DNA of 64,000 nt, taken from positions 186,001 to 250,000 of the forward strand of contig NZ_JAMXMX010000002.1 in assembly GCF_024055725.1 (NCBI RefSeq). Direction: 5' to 3'. Below the pieces are notes generated by a model. That model worked only from the letters and a program-made list of their open reading frames with translations, searched no databases and was not told the origin of the DNA. The DNA comes from Actinoallomurus spadix. GTDB lineage: Bacteria; Actinomycetota; Actinomycetes; Streptosporangiales; Streptosporangiaceae. Both the position numbers and the translations under genes were made by a program. Below are positions 7,940-17,325 of this stretch, piece by piece (position 1 is the stretch's first letter; each line of letters opens with the position of its first letter).

Positions 7940-8152
7940 ATGGCGCATCTTGAAGTGAAGAGCGTACGGTCCGGCAACGTCCTGGGAGTGGTCGAGCTCA
8001 CCGAAGACGGCAGGCTCCAGGCCGATTCGCCGGGCGTGCAGAAGGACATCGAGCAGATGGCCGCCGTCCGCCGCTGGACGCCGCAGGAGGCGTTCGACAA
8101 GCTGAGCGCCGGGTGGAGCAACGGCTACATCGAGATCATCGGCGTGGACTGA
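7940..8152 (+). CDS. 70-residue conserved small protein
   Basis: 70 residues (MAHLEVKSVRSG...), likely from a leaderless mRNA: -10 CATACT at 7928-7933 lies 7 bases before the ATG. Its body aligns with the N-terminal 70 residues of the 267-residue protein on the opposite strand at 8206-9009: both have G..ELT..G.L, a W.P motif and the sequence GWSNGY[IL]EI. So this is a stand-alone copy of a small domain used at two adjacent loci. Function not recognised. Confidence 0.75.
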   Translation: MAHLEVKSVRSGNVLGVVELTEDGRLQADSPGVQKDIEQMAAVRRWTPQEAFDKLSAGWSNGYIEIIGVD

Positions 8153-8205
8153 CCCGCCCGGACGGCCACGTGCGGCGGGGCGCCGACGCGGTGGGCATTC
8201 CGGAT

Positions 8206-9009
8206 TCAGGCCGGAGAAGGAGGGTCTCCTTCTCCGGGCCGGGCGCCGAGCCCCCGCCGCATGCGTTCCAGGATCGCGAACTCCTCGGGAGTGAGGTCCG
8301 GCGCGACGTTCAGCGTCCCGCCGGCGCCCTCGAGTGTGATCGGCTGCGGCGTGGGTCCGTCGGAGACGGAGAACGACGGCAGGCCGGCGTCGGCGGCCTG
8401 CGACGACCGCCGCTCCCGGGCGGGAGCCCGGTAGAGGCTCTTCAGCGCGCGCTCCGCCGAGGCGTCGTCGACCTCCGGGCACGCGTATCCCGAAGCGGCG
8501 ATGTGACGGGACAACTCGAGGTCCGGCGCCAGCCCGTGGGTCTCCAGGTAATAGACGACCGTGTCCGTCCAGATCCAGTACCCGTCCGTCCGGAAGCTCA
8601 GCGGGACGACCTCGCCACGGGAGCGGTCGACCCGGTCGATCTCGAGCGCGGTGGTCGTCAGGATCGGCCGCCCCGCCTTCAGATAGTCCGCGAGTCTCCG
8701 GCGCTCGCCCTCATCCTCGACGGCCGGATGATCGGGAGCGAAATACGGCTCGTCGGTCTCGGAGTCGACCCCGTCGAACACGCGCGCGGTCGGCGCCGTC
8801 GCGACGATCTCCAGGTAGCCGTTGCTCCATCCGCGGAGTTCGTCGAGGATCTGCCGCGGGGCCCAGCCGCGGGCCTCTGCCATGCGCTCGACCATGCCGC
8901 GGACGCCTCGGGGGGCGATGATCAGCTCGCCACCGGGCGTCAGCTCGATCGTCCCGATCTGCCGGCCGTCGCGCACGTTGTAGACCACGAGGACTCTCGG
9001 CGCTGCCAT
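8206..9009 (-). CDS. two-domain conserved hypothetical, possible immunity-associated protein
   Basis: 267 residues. Residues 5-72 repeat the 70-residue protein domain (ELTPGGELI, GWSNGYLEIV). Residues 75-170 form a second alpha/beta region with FRTDGYWIWTDTVVYYLETHGLAPD. The C-terminus is variable and ends on a strong hairpin. It lies 3 bases after the 110-residue gene and downstream of the giant toxin-like gene, all on one strand. The position is that expected of an immunity or accessory gene; no sequence proof. Confidence 0.75.
   Translation of the reverse strand: MAAPRVLVVYNVRDGRQIGTIELTPGGELIIAPRGVRGMVERMAEARGWAPRQILDELRGWSNGYLEIVATAPTARVFDGVDSETDEPYFAPDHPAVEDEGERRRLADYLKAGRPILTTTALEIDRVDRSRGEVVPLSFRTDGYWIWTDTVVYYLETHGLAPDLELSRHIAASGYACPEVDDASAERALKSLYRAPARERRSSQAADAGLPSFSVSDGPTPQPITLEGAGGTLNVAPDLTPEEFAILERMRRGLGARPGEGDPPSPA
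8211..8237. terminator. bidirectional hairpin terminator between convergent genes
   Basis: A perfect 12-bp stem CCGGAGAAGGAG / CTCCTTCTCCGG with a 3-base loop (GGT) lies 59 bases after the stop of the 70-residue gene and inside the last codons of the 267-residue gene. It can terminate transcription from both sides. Confidence 0.75.
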
Positions 9010-9012
9010 GGC

Positions 9013-9345
9013 TCAAGTATCACCCCGATCGGTGCCCTGTTCACGGTCGTCGGACTCGGCAGCCGTGGCGCCGCCTTCACGTTGCTGACGGGCGTACTCC
9101 TCGGCCATCGCCTGGAACGGCCGCATCACCTCGGCGGCGAGCCGCTGGAACTCCTCCTCCTGCTCCGCTGTCGCCGACACGTCGATGTGGTGCACCGCGT
9201 AGTCCGTGCCGCGGGGCCCCGGACGGGCATGGCCGACGTTGTACGGCACGGTGCCGGCGTGCCGGCGGGCCCACTCCCGATGCAGGTCCGCGAGCCGGCT
9301 CAGCGCACGACGTCGCTCGCGTTCGAGCTCCTCCGCCGTGATCAT
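9013..9345 (-). CDS. small charged helical protein, immunity candidate
   Basis: 110 residues from ATG 9345, which follows GAGGAGGGCGCGCACC. It is highly charged and mostly helical (AEELERERRRALSRLADLH, EEFQRLAAEVMRPFQAM) with a central YNVGHARPGPRG segment. It is 23 bases downstream of the giant toxin-like gene and 3 bases upstream of the 267-residue gene, so the three are co-transcribed. A cognate immunity or accessory role is inferred from position only. Confidence 0.7.
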   Translation of the reverse strand: MITAEELERERRRALSRLADLHREWARRHAGTVPYNVGHARPGPRGTDYAVHHIDVSATAEQEEEFQRLAAEVMRPFQAMAEEYARQQREGGATAAESDDREQGTDRGDT

Positions 9346-9368
9346 GGTGCGCGCCCTCCTCTCCTGTC

Positions 9369-12300
9369 TCATTCGCCGGGCGGTTCGATGAAGCGAACAC
9401 CCTGCCACGCACCCGCACGCAGGATCTGCTTGCCGTCCCAGGTCATACGGCCGTCGCTGTCAGGTCGCCGGGCCTCCCAGCCCAGGCGGCTGAGCTCGTA
9501 GGCGGTCACCCGCCCAGGTGTACCCCATGCTTCGGGGCCGGCGCGATCGGCCATCGCCTCCCACTGCCGTACTCCCTCCGGCGACATCTCACCCGAGTTG
9601 ATCCGATCGTTCACCAGCTCGACGAGCTCGGGCAGGCCGCTCTCCTCATAGGGGAATCTGGCGTCGAAGTCGAAGCCGTGCATCGCCCAGGCGTAGCCGC
9701 CGACGTCGATGTTGGCCCACAGCCTGAGGTCGTGGACCCCTTGGCCGATGGCCCAGTTCTCGACCCGCTCCAACAGGTCCACCGCGATGCCCCGGCCCTG
9801 CACCTCCAGCTCGACCAGGCCGATGTTCAGGTACGGCTCTCCGCCCTCGTCGGCGTGGAACTCCAGGATCACCATGCCCTGATTCGCGCCGTCGGAGTCG
9901 ACGAACTCACCAGAGATGACCGCTTCCCCATCCAGGACCCCGATCTCCTCGCTGATGGTGAAGCGCAGGCCGGTCGCCGGGTGATCGAAGTCGAGAGCCG
10001 TCTTGATCCATTGCTGGACGTCGGGGTGAACGGCGCTCTCATTGGGGGTCGACAGGATGATGTCCCGCAGATTCCCGTCATGGGGGAGTCCGTCCGGCGG
10101 CAGCGCCCGCCGGATCGCCTCGGCGCGATCTCCCCATTCGGCGAATCGGGCGGTCTCCGCGGCGGGGGTGGGCCGATCGGCGCCGTCCACGGGCGCTTCG
10201 GGCACCTCGGGCGATGGGTGCACGACCGGATCCGTGTCGTGGGCCGACGCGAGGAGTGAGGAGGTCCCGGAGGCGTTGTCCTCGATGTGCTCGAAGTAGC
10301 CCATCATGCGCTCGTACCAGTCCTGACGCCCGCGCCGTTCGAACTCCGGGCGCAGCGCCTCCAGCCGGCTCCGCAGGAGCTCCACGTCCTCATGGGTCAG
10401 GCTGTTGGGCTTCCACACGTACTCCCACTCGCTGCCGACCCTGCGGAGATGCGAGACGTAGTCCCCGGTGAACGAGTTCGCCTCGGGGTCGACGATCCTC
10501 TCACCGAACGCGTTGTTGTGGTCGATGCCGTGGAGCTCGCCGTCGTCTCCGATGATCAGATTGCCGTTGTGCCGGTCGTTGTTCTCGATGAGGACGTCGA
10601 GGAGGCCGAGGCGCCGCGCGGCCGGAGTGTCCTGGTATCCGAGGTGATCCAGCTCCGCCGGCTCCCATGCCTCGGGATACAGGGCGACCAGCGTGTCTCC
10701 CTCGATGTACTCCATGTAGACGACGAGGTCGCTGTCGCGGTGCACCACCGGCACCGGCGCCTCGACGGCATGCCCCACCAGCGCGCCGAGCTCCTCGCGG
10801 TCCGTCTGATCCTCCTTGCCGACCTTCATCTCCTTGCGGACGGCCTCCGCGCCGTTCTCGAAGGTGACGAGCTCGACCCGTTCGGCCACCGTGCGATGGC
10901 TCGGGGAGGTGTCGGCGCGGCCCAGCAGCACGGTGTGCTCGGGATCGATACCGGAGGCGACGTCGTCGGCGAGCGTCTGACGGCGTTGGGCGTACGACTC
11001 CGAGTGGCCGGTGTGAGCACCATGGTCCGCGGGCGGGCCGTCGTCGGGTGCGGAGCGCCGTAGGTCGTGCGGCTCCGGCGGCGGATCGTGCGGATCGTGC
11101 GTGGTCGGTGCCGGGTCGTGCGGGCGGGCCGCACCCGGCTCGCGGGGCGAGTCCTTCGTCGGCCCGTGCTCGTGTGCCGCGGCGTCCTGTCCGCTCAGCG
11201 GCGCGTCGTGGGCGGGCGGGAGCGAATGCGCTCCCTCGGGAACGAAGATCCGCCATGCGCCCTCGGGCGGGAACCGCATGGGCCGGGGACGACCGTCGGG
11301 GCCGACCTTCGGAGCGCTGACCTGGGCGTCACCGTTCGCATCGATCCAGACCTGGTTGTCCGGGGCGATGACGATGCGGCCGGTCTCGTTGGCGATCTCC
11401 TGGGCGATCGGGTTCCGGCCGCGCCCGCTGTCGCACCCCAGGGATCGCAGGATCCGCGGTGGGCCATCACCCTCCGGATGGCCGGACGGCCGGGTGAGTT
11501 CGGGTTCATGGCTCAGCAGGGCCGCGACGTCCCCACCGGTCAGGCGCTCGCCGCCGACTCTCGCGTTCGACGGATTGGCGTGCAGGTCGAAGCTGAACAC
11601 CCCGTCGATGGGCCGCGCACTCCTCGCCGAATCCAGCATCGCCGGCGTGGACGGGTCACGCGGGTCGAAATAGGCGACACCTGCCCGCGTCGGCTCCCGA
11701 GCCTCGTCATGGACTCCTTGCAGCCGCTCGTCCAGCGGGCGGGGCACGCTCGCGGCGTCCGGTACGGTCCCCGGGAGGGGAGTGCCGTCGGCCGGCAGTT
11801 CGGCGAGGAAGACGCGGTGGATCGGCCGGACGTCCTCGTGCTCGGTGTACATCGGAAGCTCGATGTGCTCTTCGGCGAGGACACGGAAGCGCGTCTCCGG
11901 CCTGAAGACGACCTGGTCCCGTCCGGTGAGGATCGAGACGTCGGCTCCGTTGCGCGAGTGGATGATCAACTCGACCGGGTGCCCGTGCGCCGGAGTGTGG
12001 ACCATCGTCGTGTCGAGCACGCCGTGCATCGTGACGTCGGCTCCGGGCACCAGCTCCGCGAGCCGGTCGGCCGGAAGCGACGTGTAGTGGTACACCGTCT
12101 CCCGCGAGGCCGGGGGAAGGGCCCGCAGCCCGTTCCCCGCGTCGTCGGCCCACGCCCGGGCCTCGGCCCGCACCTGCGGATCATCGCTCGCAAGGGCCTC
12201 GTTCAGGCGGTGGATGCCGTCGTCGGCCAAGAGCCGCTCGACGGCGTCCTTCTCATGCGGCGGCAGATCCGAAAGGAAGTCGATGTCGGCGTCCAGATCG

Positions 12301-15300
12301 TCCCAGTCGTCGCCGAACTCGTCGATGGGCTCCTCGCCGGTGCCCGTCCGGTCGTCCGGATGTTCCGGAGGCGTCGACCGCCGATGCTCGGACCCGTCGG
12401 GCGGGCGAGGTCCGTCCTCGGCGCCGGCGGCCGGCGGCTCGTCATCGGCGGACCGGCGCTCGCCCTGGCCCGCCGGTCGCTCGTGACCGGCGGGCTCGGG
12501 CCCACCGGCCACGTGCTCGTCGTGGCCGGCGCCGTACGGGCCGGAGCGCGGCGGGGTCTCCACGGGAGGGACGTCCTCGCCCCGGAGGAGCCGCTCGATG
12601 CGGGACGGCTGCCCGCTCTCACGCGGCACCTCGGAGGATGCGCTCGGAGTCGCGGGTGCCGGCCGGGTCTCGGCGGACGGCGGCTCGGTGGCGCGCCGCG
12701 GCAGGGGTGCCCGCGGCTCGGAGCCCGCCTCGAGATAGGGCTCGGTGCCGGTGGCGTGCCGGCCGAGCTCGTCGAGCCGGCCCATCATGGCGTCGTACCA
12801 GTCGTCGCGGCCCCGGCGTTCGAACTCGGGCTGGACGGTCTGCAGCCGTTGCCGTACGTCCTCGATGTCGCGCGCGGAGAGAGGATTCTCTTCGGCGAAC
12901 TCCGGGCGCACCGGACGGTCCTCGTTCAGGTAGTGCGCGGAGAAGCGGTTGAGGCGTGGGCTCGGCAGCACCCCGGCGAACGAGTCGCTGTGGTCGATGG
13001 CGTAGATGTGGTCGTTCGCGTCGACATGCCAGTTGCTGCCGGTGCGGTCCGGGTTCTGAATCAGGACGTCGAAGAGACCGAGTCTCCGGCCCTCAGGGCT
13101 GTTCGCCCACTCCGTCAGGCCTTCGTTGCCCACGACCTGGTAGGAGTTCCGGCCGCCGACCTCATCCATGTAGACGGTCGGCCCGTCCTGGTGCACGCGC
13201 GGTACGCGGACACCCAAAGCCTCACCGACGCGCGAGGCGAGGGCCTCGGCGTCCGCCTCGCGCGGATACCGGAACTGCTTGCGGATCGCGGTGGTCCCGT
13301 CGTTGAACGTCACCCGGTCCACGTAGCCCGGTCTGCCGGGGATCAGCGGCTCCTCGTGGCGAACGCCCGTTGTGACGCTCTCGGCCAGCGGGCGCGTACG
13401 GTCTCCGCCGAGCGGGGCCGGCTGCGGCTCGCCGGCGTGGTGGGGCGCGGGCGAGCCGCCATGGTGCTGCGGCGCGGGGTCCGGCTGCGGTGGGTGCTGA
13501 GGCCGTTCCGCGCCCTGGTGGGCCGGCGCGTGAGGTGCGCCGCCGTAGAGCGGACGGGTGCCCTGGGCGTGCTCGTCGAGCTCCCGGACCCGGCGCATGA
13601 CGTCGTCGTACCAGTCCTGGCGTCCGAGCCGTTCGAACTCCGGCCGCAGACCCTCGACCGACCGGCGTATGTGCGCGACGTCGGAATGGCTGAGCGGGTT
13701 GTCGATGATCCGGTAGCTGCCCAGGCCGTGCGGCTCGACGAGGTCCTTGACGAAGGGATTCTCCAGCGGATTCACGCCGAGGCGGTCGAAGGCCTGCGCG
13801 TGATCCACGCCCGCTATCTCGCCGCCGGGCCCGATCATCCAGTTGTTCCCGCTGCGGTCGCCGTTCCCCGCGAGAACGTCGAGCAGTCCCAGCCGCCGGC
13901 CCTCCGGGCTGTTCCAGTAGGGAAGGTCCGGACGGTTCTCGTAGTCCCGGTGGACTTCGCGAGCGGTCGATCCCTCGGCGTACTCCATGCGGACCGTGTG
14001 GCCGTCGAGGACGGCGCGGGGGACGGGTGCGCCGATCGCCTGCCCGAGCCGCGAGGTGAGGTACTCGGCGTGCGCCTCCTCCGGCGTCCGGACGGCCTTC
14101 TCGACGATGACGCGGCCGTCGCCGAACGTGACGAGGCTGACGGACTCCGCCACGTTCCCGCCGGGGAGTCTCCTTTCCTCGATCACGCCCGATCGCTGAC
14201 TTCTCTCGAGCGACTCGGGCGTCAGCGGCGAATGATCCGCGGTGCTCCGCGGGACGCGGTCACCCGGCACGTCGGCCGGGGGCAGGCCGTCGGTATGCGG
14301 CTCGGTCCGGCCGGGGCCGTGGTCCACGGGCGGCGAGGCCAGGACGCCGGAGGGGTGGGAGCCGCCGGTGCCCCCGTCACGGGGGGACTCGGCCGTGGGC
14401 CGCCCGGAGGCGGGACCGTTGCCGCCGTCCCCGGCGGACGGGGAGACGGGCGCCTGGTCACGGCCGGTGTTACCTCCGCCCGGTGGTGTCGCCGTACGGT
14501 CGGGGGCCGCGCCGGGCGGGGCGCTCTCCTGATGGACGCTACCGGTCGCCGGAGGCCGGGCGTTGTCCGGGCGGGTGCCGGGAGGCGTCGGCTGAGGCGC
14601 CTCGGGGCGGGTGCCGGGGGCTGTCGGCCGGGTCGCCTCGGGGCGGGTGCCGGAGGCCGTGGGCGGCGGTTCCGCGGGCCCTGGCCCGTTCCCGGCCGAG
14701 CGTGGTCCAGGCTCGGTGCCGGCCCCGCCGGTACGGCCGTCGCCCACCCCCGGGGGACGTTCCCCGGGCATCTCGGCGGGCGGCAGAACGGTGGGGGCGT
14801 CCTGACGGCGACCACCGCCGTTGATGATGTCGTTGATGCGGTTCTGCGCCGGGCCGTCCGTCGCGTCGTGGGGAGCCGTACCGTGGTCGGACGAGGCCCG
14901 CTCGGGGTGGGCGGAGGCCATGGCGGTGACGTCGCGGGTACCACCACCGGCCGGATGGCGGCCTCCGCCACCGCCGTCGGTGCCACCACCGGTGTCGTCA
15001 CGGTTGCCGGGGCGTTCGGGCAGGTCGGAGGCGCTGGGAACGGAGCCGTCGCCGCGCCGGAGGGAATCGTCGGGCGGAGGCGGGTCGTCGTGCGGGCCGG
15101 GCGGAGGCGGGTCGTCGTGCGAGCGAGGGGTGTCGGCCCCGGTCGCCACCTCTTCGATGCGAGGTCCCGATCCAGAGGGTGCGCCGGCGCCGTGACCGAT
15201 GAAGTGTTTGCCGGCTTCCCCGGCCGCACTCATGCCGGCCATGCCGAAACCGAACGCGGCGGCTTCGCCGAGGTTGACATGGTGGTCGAAGGCGAGCTGG

Positions 15301-16487
15301 GCGGCGACGTTGCCGGCGGTGCCGGTGGTGCCGGCGAAGGCGAACCGCGAGGCGGCGCCCTTGAATCCGGATGAGCCCATCCAGTTGGACAAGGCGGTGG
15401 TGAGCTTGGTGCTGCGGACGGCGACGAGACCACCGGCCGCACCCATCACCCCACCGGCGAGTCCGCCCTGGCCCGCGGCCTTGAGCAGTTCCCCGGTGTT
15501 GAATCCCTTCTGCAGGCCCTGGTCGATCCGGGCCACCTGACCGGCCGCGTCCATGCCCGCGCCGTACCACATGCCGGCGAGCACCGACTTGGCGATCGTC
15601 TGCAGGAACGCCTTGAGCGCGAAGCCCTCGACCTCGGTGGTGACGGTCGCGGTGGCCACCGACCCGCCGAACGTGATGCCCGACGCCGCCCAGGCGATCG
15701 CCCACGTGGCGGCCAGGAAGATCAGCGTCAGGATGAACTGTTCCCGCGCGGCGTTCTTCTGCCGGATCAGGTGATCGACCGCGCCGGCCAGCCCACGGCA
15801 CGCCGAGGAGAGCCAGCGCAGGCCGCCTTCTTCACCGCCCCCCTGCAGGGCGGCGGCGAAGGACGCGAACTTGTCGGTGTTCTCTCCGGCGTTGTTCGTC
15901 GTCACGTGCTGGGCGTGACCGTCGACCTCCTCGGCCACGGCGTCGATGACACCGGCCATCGCGGTGAAGGCGTCCCGCATGGCCGTGAGCGAGGCCGTGT
16001 CCCCGTCCGGCCACGGGCAGCCGCCGACGAGGGTCTCCAGGAAGTTCAGGATCTGGATATAGGCGGCCGGCGGGGGATCGGACCGTACCAGCGTGCTCGT
16101 GACCGGGGGCAGCCGGTAGGGATCGCTTTGCGCCAGCGCGTTCTGGTCGGCTCCCGCGGGTATCGCGGATCCGACGGTGGCGGCCTCCTCGGCCAGCCGG
16201 TAGGTATGGCCCGACACCGCCAGGAGGCCACCGGTGGCGCGCAGCAGGTTCACCATGTCGGCCAACTGGGCCAGAACCACGTCACGCGCCGCACCGAAAC
16301 CGGCCGTCGACTCGTCGCCGTTGAAGAACGCGCGTCCGATGTCGTCGCTGCCCCAGCACGCGCCTGCGGCGCTCAGCTCCTCGCAGAGGTCGTCGACCCC
16401 GGTCGCCAGCCGCGTGGCGGCGGCGGCCACCCCTCGCCCCGATCGTTTCCAACTCTCCGGATGTGCGACATAGCCCGGCGAGCCCAT
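9369..16487 (-). CDS. giant CpnT-like multi-effector polymorphic toxin candidate
   Basis: 2372 residues. N-terminus: D1 helical domain (1-110, W near 13 and WGSDDIGRAFF near 45), D2 domain (about 150-245, CPWPDGD), TM helix about 248-275 and Gly/Ala-rich hydrophobic helices to about 430, as in CpnT-type ESX substrates. A Pro/Gly-rich linker (460-760) contains NRINDIING near 550. Then: kinase-like domain 1 (765-975), kinase-like domain 2 (1040-1250), an ADP-ribosyltransferase-like domain (about 1455-1565, VYHYTS), a Cys-peptidase-like domain (1600-1740, His near 1634 and Cys near 1685 in GCDSGRG), kinase-like domain 3 (1855-2075) and a C-terminal GNAT acetyltransferase (2115-2372, VQGRGIAVDLL). 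All three kinase-like copies keep N-x-DR...N and a following DH pair, as in PI-kinase/HipA-type folds. Substrates are unknown. A YbaB-fold gene is divergent from it. Confidence 0.85.
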   Translation of the reverse strand: MGSPGYVAHPESWKRSGRGVAAAATRLATGVDDLCEELSAAGACWGSDDIGRAFFNGDESTAGFGAARDVVLAQLADMVNLLRATGGLLAVSGHTYRLAEEAATVGSAIPAGADQNALAQSDPYRLPPVTSTLVRSDPPPAAYIQILNFLETLVGGCPWPDGDTASLTAMRDAFTAMAGVIDAVAEEVDGHAQHVTTNNAGENTDKFASFAAALQGGGEEGGLRWLSSACRGLAGAVDHLIRQKNAAREQFILTLIFLAATWAIAWAASGITFGGSVATATVTTEVEGFALKAFLQTIAKSVLAGMWYGAGMDAAGQVARIDQGLQKGFNTGELLKAAGQGGLAGGVMGAAGGLVAVRSTKLTTALSNWMGSSGFKGAASRFAFAGTTGTAGNVAAQLAFDHHVNLGEAAAFGFGMAGMSAAGEAGKHFIGHGAGAPSGSGPRIEEVATGADTPRSHDDPPPPGPHDDPPPPDDSLRRGDGSVPSASDLPERPGNRDDTGGGTDGGGGGRHPAGGGTRDVTAMASAHPERASSDHGTAPHDATDGPAQNRINDIINGGGRRQDAPTVLPPAEMPGERPPGVGDGRTGGAGTEPGPRSAGNGPGPAEPPPTASGTRPEATRPTAPGTRPEAPQPTPPGTRPDNARPPATGSVHQESAPPGAAPDRTATPPGGGNTGRDQAPVSPSAGDGGNGPASGRPTAESPRDGGTGGSHPSGVLASPPVDHGPGRTEPHTDGLPPADVPGDRVPRSTADHSPLTPESLERSQRSGVIEERRLPGGNVAESVSLVTFGDGRVIVEKAVRTPEEAHAEYLTSRLGQAIGAPVPRAVLDGHTVRMEYAEGSTAREVHRDYENRPDLPYWNSPEGRRLGLLDVLAGNGDRSGNNWMIGPGGEIAGVDHAQAFDRLGVNPLENPFVKDLVEPHGLGSYRIIDNPLSHSDVAHIRRSVEGLRPEFERLGRQDWYDDVMRRVRELDEHAQGTRPLYGGAPHAPAHQGAERPQHPPQPDPAPQHHGGSPAPHHAGEPQPAPLGGDRTRPLAESVTTGVRHEEPLIPGRPGYVDRVTFNDGTTAIRKQFRYPREADAEALASRVGEALGVRVPRVHQDGPTVYMDEVGGRNSYQVVGNEGLTEWANSPEGRRLGLFDVLIQNPDRTGSNWHVDANDHIYAIDHSDSFAGVLPSPRLNRFSAHYLNEDRPVRPEFAEENPLSARDIEDVRQRLQTVQPEFERRGRDDWYDAMMGRLDELGRHATGTEPYLEAGSEPRAPLPRRATEPPSAETRPAPATPSASSEVPRESGQPSRIERLLRGEDVPPVETPPRSGPYGAGHDEHVAGGPEPAGHERPAGQGERRSADDEPPAAGAEDGPRPPDGSEHRRSTPPEHPDDRTGTGEEPIDEFGDDWDDLDADIDFLSDLPPHEKDAVERLLADDGIHRLNEALASDDPQVRAEARAWADDAGNGLRALPPASRETVYHYTSLPADRLAELVPGADVTMHGVLDTTMVHTPAHGHPVELIIHSRNGADVSILTGRDQVVFRPETRFRVLAEEHIELPMYTEHEDVRPIHRVFLAELPADGTPLPGTVPDAASVPRPLDERLQGVHDEAREPTRAGVAYFDPRDPSTPAMLDSARSARPIDGVFSFDLHANPSNARVGGERLTGGDVAALLSHEPELTRPSGHPEGDGPPRILRSLGCDSGRGRNPIAQEIANETGRIVIAPDNQVWIDANGDAQVSAPKVGPDGRPRPMRFPPEGAWRIFVPEGAHSLPPAHDAPLSGQDAAAHEHGPTKDSPREPGAARPHDPAPTTHDPHDPPPEPHDLRRSAPDDGPPADHGAHTGHSESYAQRRQTLADDVASGIDPEHTVLLGRADTSPSHRTVAERVELVTFENGAEAVRKEMKVGKEDQTDREELGALVGHAVEAPVPVVHRDSDLVVYMEYIEGDTLVALYPEAWEPAELDHLGYQDTPAARRLGLLDVLIENNDRHNGNLIIGDDGELHGIDHNNAFGERIVDPEANSFTGDYVSHLRRVGSEWEYVWKPNSLTHEDVELLRSRLEALRPEFERRGRQDWYERMMGYFEHIEDNASGTSSLLASAHDTDPVVHPSPEVPEAPVDGADRPTPAAETARFAEWGDRAEAIRRALPPDGLPHDGNLRDIILSTPNESAVHPDVQQWIKTALDFDHPATGLRFTISEEIGVLDGEAVISGEFVDSDGANQGMVILEFHADEGGEPYLNIGLVELEVQGRGIAVDLLERVENWAIGQGVHDLRLWANIDVGGYAWAMHGFDFDARFPYEESGLPELVELVNDRINSGEMSPEGVRQWEAMADRAGPEAWGTPGRVTAYELSRLGWEARRPDSDGRMTWDGKQILRAGAWQGVRFIEPPGE

Positions 16488-16809
16488 CTATCACTCCTGT
16501 GGCCGACACCCGTTGCTCGGTGGACCGCAGGCGGCTCTGGCCCTGCGCGGCTCCGGGTAGGGACCCCTCTCCCCTTCAACGTGCAATGTCACGCTTTCGG
16601 GAGACCCTAACACCGATGCCCGATATGTGGGCTTTTCGGACATGCTGTCGACCGCCCTTCTGTCGTCCGCACTGACACAACGGTTCACGCCGCGTAGACG
16701 AAGGATCTGACGCGACCGGGAGGCGCACGGTTCCTCCATCTCTCCAGCGCGATACGTGGCGTTAGGGTGAATCCGCCGGCCCTTCAATGAGATTCCCTTC
16801 GGAGGACAC
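16488..16809. promoter_or_regulatory. divergent promoter region between giant toxin and YbaB-fold gene
   Basis: A 322-base stretch without a convincing gene. The octamer GTTAGGGT occurs once on each strand: rightward at 16761-16768 and leftward at 16611-16604. Each contains a TANNNT hexamer (TAGGGT) suitable as a -10 box for the flanking gene. No good -35 is seen for either. The ribosome site CGGAGG for the YbaB-fold gene is at about 16799-16804. Confidence 0.45.
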
Positions 16810-17265
16810 ATGGCGTCGGGTGCGGACTCCTTCGATCCCACGGGCAACGAGAGCTACGATCTCGGCCTCGCGCGGATCGGCGAGCAGATCGAGCGCTTGG
16901 ACCGGGCGCGCGCGGAGATCTCCTCGGTGACGGGGAGCGCGACGGCCGCCGACGGGCAGGTCGAGGTCGAGGTGTCGGCCGGTGGGGTCCTGACCGCGCT
17001 CACTATCGATCCGCGGGCGATGCGTCTCGGGTCGGAGGCCCTTGCCGAGGCGATCCTCGAGGCCGTGGGGAAGGCGGTCGAGGAGGTCGGCGACCGGCTC
17101 AACGAGATCGTGGGTTCGGCGACCGGTAGCCAGGTCGACGTCGGCGAGATGCTGCAGTCGATAGGGTCCAGCGTGGATTTGGAATCGGGAGCCGGCGCCG
17201 ACGATCCGCAGCTGAAGCAGGCCATGGCGCAACTCCGGGAGATGCGGCGCAGACACGACATCTGA
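16810..17265 (+). CDS. YbaB/EbfC-fold protein, proposed type VII substrate chaperone
   Basis: 151 residues. The YbaB/EbfC core is at about 35-115: GQVEVEVSAGGVLTALTI followed by DPRAMRLGSEALAEAILEA. Classical YbaB is a nucleoid-associated dimer, but EspL of the mycobacterial ESX-1 system has the same fold and stabilises ESX substrates. Four paralogs occur in this window (also 22040, 25644, 40408), each beside D1/D2-type substrates. This one is divergent from the 2372-residue giant. ATG follows CGGAGGACAC. Confidence 0.85.
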   Translation: MASGADSFDPTGNESYDLGLARIGEQIERLDRARAEISSVTGSATAADGQVEVEVSAGGVLTALTIDPRAMRLGSEALAEAILEAVGKAVEEVGDRLNEIVGSATGSQVDVGEMLQSIGSSVDLESGAGADDPQLKQAMAQLREMRRRHDI

Positions 17266-17325
17266 CGTCCGGTCTGTGGCTTCGAGTCGACAAGGTCGCT
17301 TTATACGGCACTAGCATCGGGCCTC

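Noticed and set aside
11067-15374. 1435-residue frame opposite the first giant protein
   Set aside because: Antisense reading of a high-GC gene with no domain pattern; the minus-strand gene shows coherent domains.
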